Shown: piece after piece, positions 32,201 through 45,053 of the stretch
Numbering within the stretch: the first letter of the stretch is position 1
How the letters are laid out: each line of letters begins with the position of its first letter
Assembly (NCBI GenBank): GCA_013416795.1
Contig: RQSC01000032.1
Span: forward strand, 452,429-516,428
From: Prasinococcaceae sp. CCMP 1430
Taxonomy: Eukaryota > Prasinodermophyta > Palmophyllophyceae > Prasinococcales > Prasinococcaceae
Direction of reading: 5' to 3'
DNA: 64,000 nt
Notes under the pieces: model-generated
Told to the model about the DNA's origin: nothing
The model's database searches: none
What the model saw: only the letters and a program-made list of their open reading frames with translations
Translations under genes and position numbers: made by a program

Positions 32201-35200
32201 GCTCTGCGGACATTCGCGACTGCCTTTCCTCCGCCTCGGCGCGTATCCTTTCACCTCGCTCCTCCGCTGCTGCGAGCTTCGAGGTGAGGTCACTGTTCGT
32301 CTCGGCCGCACGTCCGGCCACCCTCGCAAGCCTTGACTTCATCTCCTCAGCGAGCTCCGCGTTGGCACTGGCCTCGGCCTGCGCCTGCGCCGCCTGGGCC
32401 GTGCGCATGAGCACATCGTTGCGTGCAGACTCGAGCTCAGCGGCCATTCGCGACTGCTCTTCTTCCGCCTCGGCACGTATCCTTTCACCTCGCTCCTCCG
32501 CCGCGGCGAGCTTCGACGTGAGGGCACTGCTCGTCTCGGCCGCGCGCTCTGCCACGCGCGCGAGCCTTGTCTGCATCTCCTCAGCAAGCTCTGCGTTGGC
32601 GTCGGCCTCACCCTTCGCATTTGCCATCTGTGAAGTCCGCGAGCGCACGTCGTTGCGTGCAGACTCGAGCTCAGCGGCCATTCTCGACTGCTCTTCGGCG
32701 GCCTCGGCACGGATCTTGTCGACCTCTTTCTGCGCCGTGGCGAGCTTCGACGTGAGGACACGGCTCGTCTCGGCTGCACGATGGGACACTCGCGTCAGCC
32801 TCGAAATCATAGCTTGAGCGAGCTCCGCGTTGGTGTCGGCGTCGGCCTGTGCCTGTACCGCCTGTACTGTGCGTGCGCGCGCGTCTTGGTGCGAGGACTG
32901 AAGTTCGGCGGCCATTCTCGACTGCGTCTCCTCGGCCTCGGCGCGAATCTTGTCACCTTGCTTCTGCGCGTCTGAAAGCGCAGCCGTCAGATTGCGACTG
33001 GTGTGAGCCGCACGATCGGAAACCCTCGAGAGCCTCGACTGCATCTCTTCAGCAAGTGTCGCGTTCGAGGCGGCCTCAGCCTTCGCCTGCACCGCTTCTG
33101 CCGTGCGCGCGCGCACATCGTTGCGCGCCGACTCCAGTTCGGCGGTCAAATGCGCCTGCGCCACCTCTGCATCCGCGCGAATCCGATCGCCCTCCTGCCT
33201 GGCGTCCGCCAGCTTGGAGGTGAGGTCACTGCTTGTCGCAGCCGCACGTGCACCCACGCGCGACAGCCTCCCTTTCATCTCCTCGGCAAGCTCCAGCATG
33301 GAGTCGGCCTCGCGCTGCGCCTGAAGTGCCTCCGCAGTGCGCGAACGCACGTCGTTGCGCGCAGACTCGAGCTCCGCAGCCATGCTCGACTGCGCGTTTT
33401 CGGAGTCGGCACGGATCTTGTCACGCTCCTCCTTTGCATCTGCTAGCTTGACGTTTGCCTCGGCAGCACGTGTTGCCATCCGCCCGAGCCTTGTCCGCAT
33501 CTCCTCGGCGAGTTTCTGACTCCTGTCGGCCTCAGCCTGCGCACGCACTGCCTGCGCCGTGCGCTTACGCATCTCGTTGCGCGCAGACTCGAGCTCGGCT
33601 TCCATGCGCGATTGCGCCTGCTCCGCCTCGGCGCGAATCTGGTCGCCCTCAGTCCTCGCGTCCGAGAGTGCCACCATGAGGTCGTGGTTGGCCTCGGCAG
33701 CACGTGCTGCCACCCGCGTGAGCCTCGACTGCATCTCGTCCGCCAGCTTGTGGCTCTTGTCAGCCTCGGCCTGCGCCTGCGCTGCCTGTGCCGTCCGCGC
33801 GCGCACGTTTCTGCGTGCGGTCTCCAGCTCGGCCGTCAAACGCGCCTGCGCCACCTCTGCATTCGTGCGAATCCGATCGCCCTCCTGCCTGGCGTCCGCC
33901 AGCTTGGAGGTGAGGTCACTGCTTGTCGCAGCCGCACGTGCCCCCATGCGCGACAGCCTCGACTGCATCTCCTCGACAAGCGCCGAGTTGGAGTCGGCTT
34001 CGGCCTGCGCATGTGCTGCCTGTACTGCACGCGCGCGCACGTCATTGCGAGCCGACTCGAGCTCAGTGGACATTCTCGACCGCACTTCCTCCGCCTCTGC
34101 CCGAATCCTGTCGCCCTCTTCCCTTGCGTCCGCAAGCTTCGACGTGAGGTCGCTCGTCGTCTCGGCTGCACGCGCGCCGAAGCGCGTGAGCCTCGACTGC
34201 ATCTCCTCGGCAAGCTCCAAGTTGGCGATGGCCTCGCGCTCGGCCTGCAAGGCCTGCGCCGCGCGCGCGCGCACGTCCATGCTTGCGGACTCAAGCTCTG
34301 CGGACATTTTTGACTGCACCTCGTCCGCTTCTGCCCGAATCCTGTCCCCCTCCTGCCTTGCGTCCGCAAGCTTCGACGTGAGGTCGCTTGTCGTCTCGGC
34401 TGCACGCGCCCCAACTCGCGTGAGCCTCGACTGCATCTCCTCGGCAAGCTCTGCATTGGCGCTAGCCTCGGCCTCCGCCTGCACCGCCCGGGTCGTGCGT
34501 GCGCGCACGTCGTTTTGTGCGGACTCGAGCTCTGCGGCCAACCTCAACTGTGCGTCCTTTGAGTCAGCACGCATCTTGTCTCGCTCCTCGATTCCTCTTG
34601 CCAGCTGCGTGGTCAAGTCAGTATTTGTCTTGGCCGCACGTGCTGCAACACGCGCGAGCCTCGACCGCATCTCCTTCGCGACTTTGTGACTCTTGTCCGC
34701 CTCAGCCTGTGCTCGCACTGCCTGCGCCGAAGACATGCGCACGTCGTTGCGCGCAGACTCGAGCTCGGCTTCCATGCGTGATTGCGCCTGCTCCGCCTCG
34801 GCGCGAATCTGGTCGCCCTCAGTCCTCGCGTCCGAGAGTGCCACCATGAGGTCGTGGTTGGCCTCGGCAGCACGTGCTGCCACCCGCGTGAGCCTCGACT
34901 GCATCTCCTCGGCGAGCTCGTGGCTCTTATCGGCCTCGGCCTGCGCCTGCTCTGCCTCTGCCGTACGCGCACGCGCGTTGTTGCGCGCGGCCTCCAGCTC
35001 GGCCGTCAAACGCGCCTCCACCTCCTCTGCATCCACACGAATCCTGGCGCCCTCCTCCCTCGCTCTCGCCAGCTGGGAGGTGAGGTCCCTACGTGTCTCC
35101 GCGGCACGCGCCTCCACCCGCGCCAGCTTTGACCTCGTCTCCTCAGCGTTGCGATCGGCCTCGGCTACCGCCTGCGACGCCTGCGCCGTTCGCGTGCGCA

Positions 35201-36715
35201 GGTCGTCGCGCGCGGACTCGAGCTCGGCAGCTATCTTTGCCCGCGCCTCGTCCGCCTCAGAGCGAATCATGTCGCCCTTCTCCGCGGGCGTCAACCAGGA
35301 CTCGAGGTCGCCCGTCGTCTCGGCCACACCAAGCTCGGCCTTCGTTTGCGACTTCTTGAGCGACAGATTGATCACGTGCCGGCGCGAGGACTCGCTCTCG
35401 CCGGGGCGTGGAGGCACGTCGGGCAAGGTTGGCTTCCTGATGCCGCCAATCTCTTTGATGGGCGCGGTGGCCAGCACGCTCCCTTCGGCCGCCTTGGCCT
35501 TGGCGCCGGCGATGGCCTTCTTCATCTGCTCGCGCGTAAAATTGGACGCTACCTCGATGGGGTTGCCACCGATGAAAAGCCGCGCGATGATGGAGCCCTC
35601 TTCGAAGTTGACGTCAATGTCGGAGTCTTCCACGCCCATGATGTCGGCATACGCGGTCTTGAGCTGCGCGCGCAGCTCGGCCTCAGCCTTGGGGTCGTTG
35701 GCGATGGCATCGAAGTCAGCGTCGAGCGACACGAACGTCGTGAGCTGCTGCCCCGTTCGGCTGTCCCTGGCCTCGGCCGCGGGCGCCGGTGGCGACGAGA
35801 AGGGAGCGCCTCGCGGCGGCTGCATCGCAGGGCCCACCCGTGGCCCACCGCCGCGTGGCCCGCCGCCGCCCGGAGCGGACTGCCGGGCGTCGGCAACCCG
35901 CTGCACTCGAGTGTGGTAGGAACGCTCGCTGCTGCTCACGAAGGACGAGCTCTCGTACCAGTCGCGCTGCGGCCGCGTCCACTTGCCGCGTTCGGGGGAG
36001 GGTGGCCGTTGGCGGAGGCTCTTTTGCAGCTCCTCGCGGTTCGCGCGAGCCTCGCGCCGGAGCCTCTCCGCGCCCGCCTCCCAGCGGTTCGCGGGAGCAT
36101 CCGCGCCCCCCTCACGGCTGTCGCCTCCCGCCAGCGGCTCGCGGCTCGCCGCGCCGCCAGCGGCGGAGGTGCTGGCGGCGCCTGCGCCCCCCGCCTGCGA
36201 GGAAAAGCGAAGGGAGGACACCCCCGCGGCGACCAGCGAGCCCACGACGAGCGCCGCGCCCGCGGGCCCCGCGCCGACTCCAGGGACGGTGGAAACCACC
36301 TCGGACAGGCGCCCCAGCGCTGCGGCAGCCGGAGCCAGCGTCGCGGCAGCCGGCGCTGCGGGCTCCGCAGGCGTGGCAGTTCGCGCTGCTGCTACGGGCA
36401 GAGCGCCAGGGGCTGCGGGTACCGTGGCCGGCGCGAGCGACGCGGCACCCGGCGCCGCCCGCAGCCGCGAGGCGGCCTCAGAGGCCGCCTGAGCCTGCAA
36501 CCCCTGGTCGCGCTCCTGCGCCTGCTCCGGCTCCGCCTTCTGCCGGCGCTGCCTCGCCCACGCTCCCGGCAGGCCGACGTTCTCGGCGGGGGCGCCAGCT
36601 TCGGGCTCGGCCACCCAGCTCCCGCCGGGACCCCACTCGGTCTGCACCAGCGTGACCGTGGGCAGCTCGACCCCGCGCGCCGCTCGCGCCGCCGCGCGCC
36701 GCCGCCTCGGCGTCG

Positions 36716-36717
<2 letters not shown>
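29253..36717 (-). CDS. giant coiled-coil repeat protein 3
   Basis: A frame of about 2490 codons ending at TAG 29253; no ATG in its first ~300 codons, and its 5' side runs into a CA microsatellite, so a first exon lies upstream. N-terminal ~300 residues are Ala/Pro-rich with a possible hydrophobic segment (GVGAGPAGAALVVGSLVAAG). A compact domain follows (coding ~35750-35430): QLTTFVSLDADFDAIAND...ADIMGVEDSDIDVNFEEGSII then ARLFIGG, resembling the small alpha/beta domain with a D-V-x-F-x-x-G-S strand seen in many algal and dinoflagellate surface proteins. Then come 24 repeats of 78 residues of the same type as giant 1 (SRMAAELESARNDVRARTAQ...AEEMQSRLARVAARAAE), one degenerate, and a ~200-residue non-repeat coiled coil. 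No LPAAT-like anchor. Function unknown. Confidence 0.75.
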
Positions 36718-36775
<58 letters not shown>

Positions 36776-36809
36776 GCACGCACACACACACGTGCTACAC
36801 ACACGTGCT

Positions 36810-36840
<31 letters not shown>

Positions 36841-36912
36841 CACACACACGTGCTACACACACGTGCTACACACACACACACACACACGCACGCACACACA
36901 CTTAACACACAC
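36718..36912 (+). repeat. CA/TG microsatellite with CACGTGCTA interruptions
   Basis: About 195 bases of (CA)n with CGCA variants. The unit CACACGTGCTACA occurs in two pairs about 60 bases apart, so part of the array was duplicated. It sits at the 5' edge of giant 3, probably in its first intron or promoter. Confidence 0.9.
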
Positions 36913-38055
36913 ATCGTATTATCAGCACAAACGAATCAGAACGTCTCTCAGACCCGCCATTCGATGTGATGATTCATATTCATTCGCACCCCAATCGTTC
37001 CGTTGAAAAAAAACGTTGCGACCATTTGAAGCAGCGGCGGCTGCGCGCGCGCGCGCGCGCGCGCGCGGCCGCGCGCTTTTTTTGCGGCCCCATTTTTTCG
37101 CATGCGCTGCGCGCAGCGCCCGCGCGACGCGCCCGCAAACGCCCGTTCGAAGCGGCTGAAATCCGTCGAAAAACGCGTCCGTTCGTGCCAAAAACGCACG
37201 CGCTGCCGTACGTTTGGCGTCGGATCGAGATCTGCCACCAGGCGCGTCGGGCGCGCACCGCGCATCACCGGTGATGAAATGTTTGCTCCTGTGATGCGCC
37301 GGGAGGACGCCCCGACCGAAGCAGGCGGAGGGCAAAAAAAAAAAAAAAAGCCTGCACCTGCGCTCCCAGCCAGCCGCAGAGATAGCGGCAACAACGCGCG
37401 TTTGACCGCCGGCGGCTCGGCTCCCGCGCGCTCGAATTCGGTTCCGCTCGTTCGACGGCCGCGTCGGACGGCACGCGCGCGGGCGGCGCGAAACCGCGGG
37501 GGGCGACGCGAAATCGGGCGCCGCGAAGTAAAGGTTCGGGTCGACTCTTTTAAGGTATCTACATCGAGGGTTTATATCACACGCGCTCATGCGCTCATCG
37601 ATCTCGTGCTCGCCTCTCGGCCTTCGGCCGGTTTTTGATTTTGATTTTATTTGCATTTATTATTGGGTTCCATTCGGCACGCCTTTTTTTTTTTTTCCTC
37701 GGCTCCCTCCATCGGGGGGCGGGGCGGAGGCGCCGCAGCGCGCTTCCGCTTCCGCCGTGCGTGGACCCCAAGAAAGACCAGCTTTTCGGCGCGCGCGCGC
37801 GCGCGCTCGCGGTGCGCTGCCCGGGCGTTTCCCCCGGGTCCGTTCCGGCCTCGGGAACATCCGAATCCAACGCATCCGCGCGCGCTCGCGCTGTTGCCGC
37901 GATGACAATCAATGGAGTTTGATCATCGGTGTCACATCGTCACTGCAATTTGCACACGTGGAAGTGCCAACGTTCGACGTACGCTGCAGGTGTGCAGCGA
38001 GAGAGGCGCCACAGCGCGCGCGCTGCGGGCGCGCCCGCGCCTCGCGCCGCGGCGT
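36913..38055. promoter_or_regulatory. divergent region upstream of giant 3 and the UIM hydrolase
   Basis: Contains (GC)n at about 37045-37072, a 16-base poly(A) near 37335, an AT-rich stretch at 37620-37680 with TTTGATTTTGATTTTATT, a 13-base poly(T) near 37684, and a second (GC)n near 37790. No gene is evident; the first exon of giant 3 probably lies here. Confidence 0.45.
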
Positions 38056-39501
38056 ATGGCCGCGTCCGCCGACGGAGCGCGCGCGGGCGCGGGCGCGGGC
38101 GGCGCGGGCGGCGGCAGCAAGAAGGAGCGCAAGCCGAAGAAGCCGGGCGTGATGCAGCAGCTGGAGGACCTCATCATCCGCCCGCCGCGCGCGCAGTACA
38201 GCCGCGAACTCGACCTCCTGGGGGGGGCGCCGACGGCCGGCGCGCCGGGCGCGCTGTTCGTGCTCCAAGGCCGCGCCTTCTGCCGCGTGGACCGCACGCT
38301 GCGCAACGCGCGCGGCGAGGCGCTGCAGCTGTCGTACTACCACCCGGCGTGGTGGAACGGCGAGCGGCGGCTACCGGCGGTCATCTACGCGCACGGAAAC
38401 AGCGGCTGCCGGTGCGACGCGAACGACGTGGCCGCCCTCCTGCTGCCGCAAAACATCTGCGTGGTCGCGCTGGACTTTGCCGGGTCGGGCAAGTCCGAGG
38501 GCGAGTACGTGACGCTAGGGGCGCGGGAGATGGAGGACCTCGGCGCGGCGAAGGAGTGGCTCATGCGACGAGGGCAGACTAGCCGCGTTGGTCTGTGGGG
38601 CCGGTCGATGGGCGCCGTGGCGTCGCTGCTGTGCGCGCGCCAAGACCCCTCGGTGGCGGGGCTGGTGCTCGACTCGATATTTTCGCGGCTGAATGACGTG
38701 GCGATGGAGCTGGTCAGGGTGTCCGCGCCGAAACTCCCGGGCGCCATCGCGCGCTCCGCGCTCTACTTCATGCGGCGAGGCATCCGGCGGCGAGCGGGCT
38801 TTGACATCTCCGAGCTGGACGCGCTGAGCGCTGCCGAGGGCTCGTGGACGCCCGCGCTCTTCATGCACGGCGAGGCCGACACCATGATCGGCGCGCACCA
38901 CTCGCGCAAGGTACATGCGGCCTACTCGGGCGACAAAAATCTTGTGACGTTCGAGGGCGACCACAACGATGCGCGGCCGCAGTTCGCGAAGGACAGCGCG
39001 TCGATTTTCTGGTACAACACGCTGCAGCCGCCTTCGAAGCTTGAGAACGAGGTGCCAGGGTGTGCGCCGCACGCGAAGGACCTGCTCTTTTTCTCCGAGA
39101 TGACGCGCATGGGGAACGAAGACGCGGGGGGCGGCGAGCTGGGCTCGCGCGGGAGCTCAGACGCCGACGACGGGACGCGAGCGGCCTCCGGCATGCCAGG
39201 GATGTTCGGCGTGGAAAGTCTGACTCGCGAGATGCAGCGACACGCGGAGACGGCCGACAGCACGCGGGCCGCCAGCGGTGGCGCGCGGCCCAGGCTCGGC
39301 GTGCAGGGCAGCGAAAGAGGTGGTGGCGGGGGAAGGACAAACGGCGCCGCCCTGTGTCGCTCGACGAGGAACGTGGCGTCGGACTCCGATGACGACTTCG
39401 GCGCCATGGACGACACCGACGAGCAGCTGCTTGCGGCGGCCATAGCGATGAGCCTCAGCGACGCCGTCGAATCGTCCGCAGACGGCCAGGGCGGCGCGTA
39501 A
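38056..39501 (+). CDS. alpha/beta hydrolase with C-terminal ubiquitin-interacting motif
   Basis: 481 residues from ATG 38056. After a Gly/Ala/Lys-rich start comes IIRPPRAQYSRELDLL, then the hydrolase: VIYAHGNSGCRCDANDVAAL (oxyanion region), ALDFAGSGKSEGEYVTLG, GLWGRSMGAV with the nucleophile serine in G-x-S-x-G, LFMHGEADTMIGAHHS with the acid, and FEGDHNDARPQF with the histidine. This is the plant and protist family of soluble serine hydrolases close to bacterial BEM46-type enzymes; substrates are unknown. Near the C-terminus DEQLLAAAIAMSLSDA fits a ubiquitin-interacting motif, preceded by an acidic patch. Upstream in-frame codons to 37912 are shadow. Cytosolic, as no leader is seen. Confidence 0.88.
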   Translation: MAASADGARAGAGAGGAGGGSKKERKPKKPGVMQQLEDLIIRPPRAQYSRELDLLGGAPTAGAPGALFVLQGRAFCRVDRTLRNARGEALQLSYYHPAWWNGERRLPAVIYAHGNSGCRCDANDVAALLLPQNICVVALDFAGSGKSEGEYVTLGAREMEDLGAAKEWLMRRGQTSRVGLWGRSMGAVASLLCARQDPSVAGLVLDSIFSRLNDVAMELVRVSAPKLPGAIARSALYFMRRGIRRRAGFDISELDALSAAEGSWTPALFMHGEADTMIGAHHSRKVHAAYSGDKNLVTFEGDHNDARPQFAKDSASIFWYNTLQPPSKLENEVPGCAPHAKDLLFFSEMTRMGNEDAGGGELGSRGSSDADDGTRAASGMPGMFGVESLTREMQRHAETADSTRAASGGARPRLGVQGSERGGGGGRTNGAALCRSTRNVASDSDDDFGAMDDTDEQLLAAAIAMSLSDAVESSADGQGGA

Positions 39502-39646
39502 TCATATCATTTGCGCGTCACTGATCGGGCGCAGGGACGCGCGCCTGCGATCGCTGCGCTACGTGCGCTGCGCAGGCCGCAGCCTCGTCACTTCGTCGGC
39601 GGCCGCATCGAGTGGTCGAAGCATGCATGGAGGGCTCGAGAGCGCA

Positions 39647-41221
39647 TTACAAATCGCAGTGCCGCTGCTCGCCGCCGCCGCCGTCGCTCGAGCACGCGCC
39701 GCTCGCGTCGGCGTCACCGGCGGCGGGCTCGACCGCCAGGATGGCGCCGTCCAGGAAGCTGGTGTCGTGCGAGCCGCCCGTGTGCGCGTGCGCGTACTCC
39801 GCCAGCGCGTCCAGGTAGCCCTTTGGCAGCGCCGCGTCCGGGTCGAGCTCGTCTTGCGCGGCCACCGTCTCGTCCGACGCCTCGTCGTCGGGGGTGGCGT
39901 AGCCGAGCTCGCGACGCGCCTGAATTTCGATGTTCAGCTTCACGTTGTCCAGCAGGTTCCACATTTGCGGGCTGCCGCCGAGGCCCGTGTTGCGCAGGCT
40001 GGGCGTCTCAGCGATGCGCACGAGCTCCTCAAGCGCTTCTCCCCATAGCTTTTGGCGTGCGAGCGAGTGTGCTGCCTCGAGTGCCTGGGCTGCCGCCTGC
40101 TCATTCTGCGCCGACATTGACGCCCCACGGCCGGGTCCATTCACGCCGGGCACCGCCGCGGCCGCCCGTGCCGCCTGCTCCTCCGCCTCGCGCTCCGCCT
40201 CGCGCCGCGCCAGCAGCGCGTCCGACGCACGCGCCTCGGCGAGATGCGCCGCGGGCGCGCGTACGAAGTCCATGAGCGCGCGCGGCTTGCGCTCGCCCTT
40301 GAACACTAGCGGGCGCGACCGGTACCCCGCCGGCCACAGCAACACAGACGGGAAGCCGCTCACGTTGTAGCGCAGCGCGAGCGACCTGTGCTCGCCCGCG
40401 TCGAGGTTGGCGACAAGCACTCTCTCGTCGTCGGCGAACTCGGCCCCCACTTCGTACAGGTAGGGCTTGAACGCCTTGCAGTGCCCGCACCACGCCGCGG
40501 TGAAGGCCACCAGCGCCGACGTGCCCTCGTCTGCGAGCACGCGCGTCTCGAACGTCTCCGGGGTGAGCTCCTCAACCACGGGCCGCGTGGGCGCAGCGAC
40601 GCCCGCAGCGGCGAGCGCACCGACCTCGTTCGCCCACGCGACGCACGGTGCCGCCGAGAGGTAGCCCTCGTAGCGCGGCAGGCCCGTCGCCTGGGTGCGC
40701 GGCACCATCTCGCCCCGCCGCAGCGTGTACCAGCGGCCGTAGCGCAGGTAAGCAACGTGCGGCACGTTGCGCACGCCGAACGTCTTTGAAAGCTCGCCGT
40801 GTGCGTCAACGTCGACGCTGAACACCAGCGGCGACGCACCGCCGGGGATGTGTGCGAGACCCGCCGCCGCGCCGGCGCCGCGACCGCCCGCGGCGTCTGT
40901 GGCATTTGCCTCGGCGGCGTCGGCGGCGGCGCCGAGCCTCTGCGCGACCTTCTCCAGCTCGGGCGCGAACGCCGCGCAGAGCGGGCATGCATCCGAGTGG
41001 AACATGGCGATCGCCGAGTGCGTGCCCAGCGCCGCGAAGAGCTCATCCGCGCCAGCGGCCGTCACCTTGCCCCGGTGCGCGCGCGTGAGCGCAGCCGCGG
41101 CGGCCTCTCGCGCCGACTCCGTGGGCCTGCTGGAGGAGGTCGCGCGGCGCGGCAGGGCGCTGCTCGACGCCCGCGCGTTCGTGCACTGGTACGAGCGCCA
41201 CGGCTGCCCCGCCGATGCCAT
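39647..41221 (-). CDS. protein with two thioredoxin-fold domains (PDI-like)
   Basis: Up to 524 residues. The first thioredoxin-like domain has AMFHSDACPLCAAFAPELEKV, so the redox site is CPLC, and later FGVRNVPHVAYLRYGR with the cis-proline. The second has LVAFTAAWCGHCKAFKPYL, the classic PDI site, and YNVSGFPSVLLWP. After that come a charged helix region, a helical segment (LWGEALEELVRIAE) and an acidic tail. It probably catalyses disulphide exchange in the secretory pathway, but the ~55 residues after ATG 41221 show no signal peptide and overlap an antisense tubulin-like frame. The true start may lie in a missing upstream exon. TAA at 39649-39647 overlaps a TGTAA signal. Confidence 0.75.
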   Translation of the reverse strand: MASAGQPWRSYQCTNARASSSALPRRATSSSRPTESAREAAAAALTRAHRGKVTAAGADELFAALGTHSAIAMFHSDACPLCAAFAPELEKVAQRLGAAADAAEANATDAAGGRGAGAAAGLAHIPGGASPLVFSVDVDAHGELSKTFGVRNVPHVAYLRYGRWYTLRRGEMVPRTQATGLPRYEGYLSAAPCVAWANEVGALAAAGVAAPTRPVVEELTPETFETRVLADEGTSALVAFTAAWCGHCKAFKPYLYEVGAEFADDERVLVANLDAGEHRSLALRYNVSGFPSVLLWPAGYRSRPLVFKGERKPRALMDFVRAPAAHLAEARASDALLARREAEREAEEQAARAAAAVPGVNGPGRGASMSAQNEQAAAQALEAAHSLARQKLWGEALEELVRIAETPSLRNTGLGGSPQMWNLLDNVKLNIEIQARRELGYATPDDEASDETVAAQDELDPDAALPKGYLDALAEYAHAHTGGSHDTSFLDGAILAVEPAAGDADASGACSSDGGGGEQRHCDL

Positions 41222-41291
41222 CGCGGACGCGCTCGAGGCGCTCGAGGCCGCCTCCGCCGACGCCCGCTGGTGGCACGGCGTCGGCGCGTGA
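41099..41291 (+). pseudogene. tubulin-family C-terminal fragment
   Basis: The frame LLEEVARRGRALLDARAFVHW then YERHGCPADAIADALEALEA ends in TGA 41289-41291. It resembles the tail of a tubulin (helices H11-H12, with the AFVHWY motif of alpha-tubulin and a pattern close to delta/epsilon types). Nothing tubulin-like precedes it, since the plus strand before 41099 is antisense to the thioredoxin-domain gene. So it is a remnant, or a last exon whose other exons are outside reach. Confidence 0.35.
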
Positions 41292-43578
<2,287 letters not shown>

Positions 43579-43946
43579 AAGACAGCTACACGAACCATGT
43601 GGATGCACAACAGCACAAGCCAACGTCGTACGACGAGGAGGGTGCCGCATGGCACGCCGTGGACCAAGGGCGTGCGGGAGAGCGCGGGCAGCACCGTCAC
43701 TAAGAACGCATTCTTTCTTGAAACTGATAACCAGGCAGCTTGCTGCAGGGGACCGGGAGCGTGCCATCGCTACAGCGGGAAAGCCCCCCGCCCGGCCCAC
43801 CCTACTGCCGCCTTCGTCTATATGTTGCGGTGCTGATGTCTTGCCATGAGTGCTGGCGTGCGACGCGATGCCGCTCGCGGTGTCCTTGTGCTCGCGCCTT
43901 TGTTCGTTCGCACAACAATTGCTTGCCTGGCTCCGGGAGCGAGTGT
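43579..43946. other. convergent 3' region of GAPDH and hydrolase
   Basis: 368 bases with no credible frame. It holds the 3' untranslated parts of both genes; I do not see TGTAA. Confidence 0.5.
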
Positions 43947-45053
43947 TCACTGCGGTGGGGGTGATGCGCTCGCGATGGCGCAGACTGATGCGATCGCCCC
44001 CGCAGCAAGCGCGACCTGCGACTCTCTCTCCGGGCCAGTCACGACGCCGTCCGAGCGGCCCCATCGCTGCGCGGCTGCATCGCCGAAGGCCTGACGGATT
44101 CCCTCTTGACGGCCGCCGCGGTCGTAATGCGCGAAGCCTTGGTGGGTCCCGGATGCGATCACAATGTAGCCGGTACCGTCGGGCATGTGTCTGAGGCCCG
44201 CCTCCACCTCCTCCGGACGCACGATGCTGTCGCGCCCTCCGGCGATCGCCACGGCCGGCAACTCGGCAGCCGAAAGATCAAGGCCCGTTTCCATGTCCGC
44301 GCCCGAGACGCGCCCTCCAAGAACGGCAATGCCCGCCAGCTTTTTGTATGGGAAGGCAGGCACATTGGAGGGCAGATCGAGTTCGAGCGCCGCAGCGGCA
44401 CTCGCGGCTGCGTGCCCGCCCATCGAGTGGCCTGCGAGCACCCAGCGCTCGACCTGGCTCAGGCGCGAGGCAACTCCAGCCGCGCGGCCTCCCTTGGGGT
44501 CGCGGGGCAGATCGCCCGCGAAGCAGAGGATCGCAACAGGGAAGCCGCACTGCGCAATCTTGGCGGCGAGCACTGAGTAGGAGCGCGGATCCACCAGCCC
44601 CGCACCATAGAGCATCACGCCCACCGGGTAGGTCTTCGCTGTGCTGCCGGGAGGCTCGATGAAAATTTCAGCGGGCTTGTTCGCGGCGGACGCAGCTGAG
44701 GTCTCAGCCGGCGCGTGTGGCTCGGCAGACATGGCAGCTTCGGCGAACGCGGCAGCCTCGCGCATTTCCTGGAGCTGTGCGTGAGTGATCGAGCCGCAGC
44801 TCGCGGAGGAGAGCGCAACGAGCGCGTCGTACAACGGCGGGCTGGTGTACAGTGGCTGCGTTGGGTTGACCGATTTAGTGTGTCAGGATGGCACGCTCGG
44901 TACGCAGGACAATGAGCGACCAGCACAGGGGGGCGCGCGCGCGGTGTGAAGCCGTACCTCAGACGCGACCGCTGCCGGCTGACTGGCGTCCTCAGTGCCC
45001 GAGCGCACTCCTATCGGGGCGGGGCGATAACCCCCCGGCGGATCTGACGCCAT
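43947..45053 (-). CDS. alpha/beta hydrolase (dienelactone/chlorophyllase-like fold)
   Basis: 334 residues from exons 45053-44958 and 44855-43947. The intron is 102 bases (donor GTACGG, branch CTGAC, acceptor CAG, phase 0) and supplies an ATG; the second exon alone begins with TTG. The catalytic part shows VGVMLYGAGLVDPRSYSVLA, GFPVAILCFAGDLP, VLAGHSMGGHAAAS with the nucleophile serine, AIAGGRDSIVRPEEVEAGL with the acid, and ASGTHQGFAHYD with the histidine. This arrangement fits small bacterial-type alpha/beta hydrolases of the Abhydrolase_5 group. The substrate is unknown. Residues 1-90 are disordered-looking and could hide a leader. Confidence 0.85.

Noticed and set aside
16760-36700. CRISPR array or DNA satellite
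   Set aside because: The repeats are coding, 234 bases long, of variable sequence and in frame; no spacer pattern.
36718-36791. Protein start inside the CA repeat
   Set aside because: A chain of Cys-Val residues from a microsatellite; the start codon is not ATG, so it is more likely intron or promoter.
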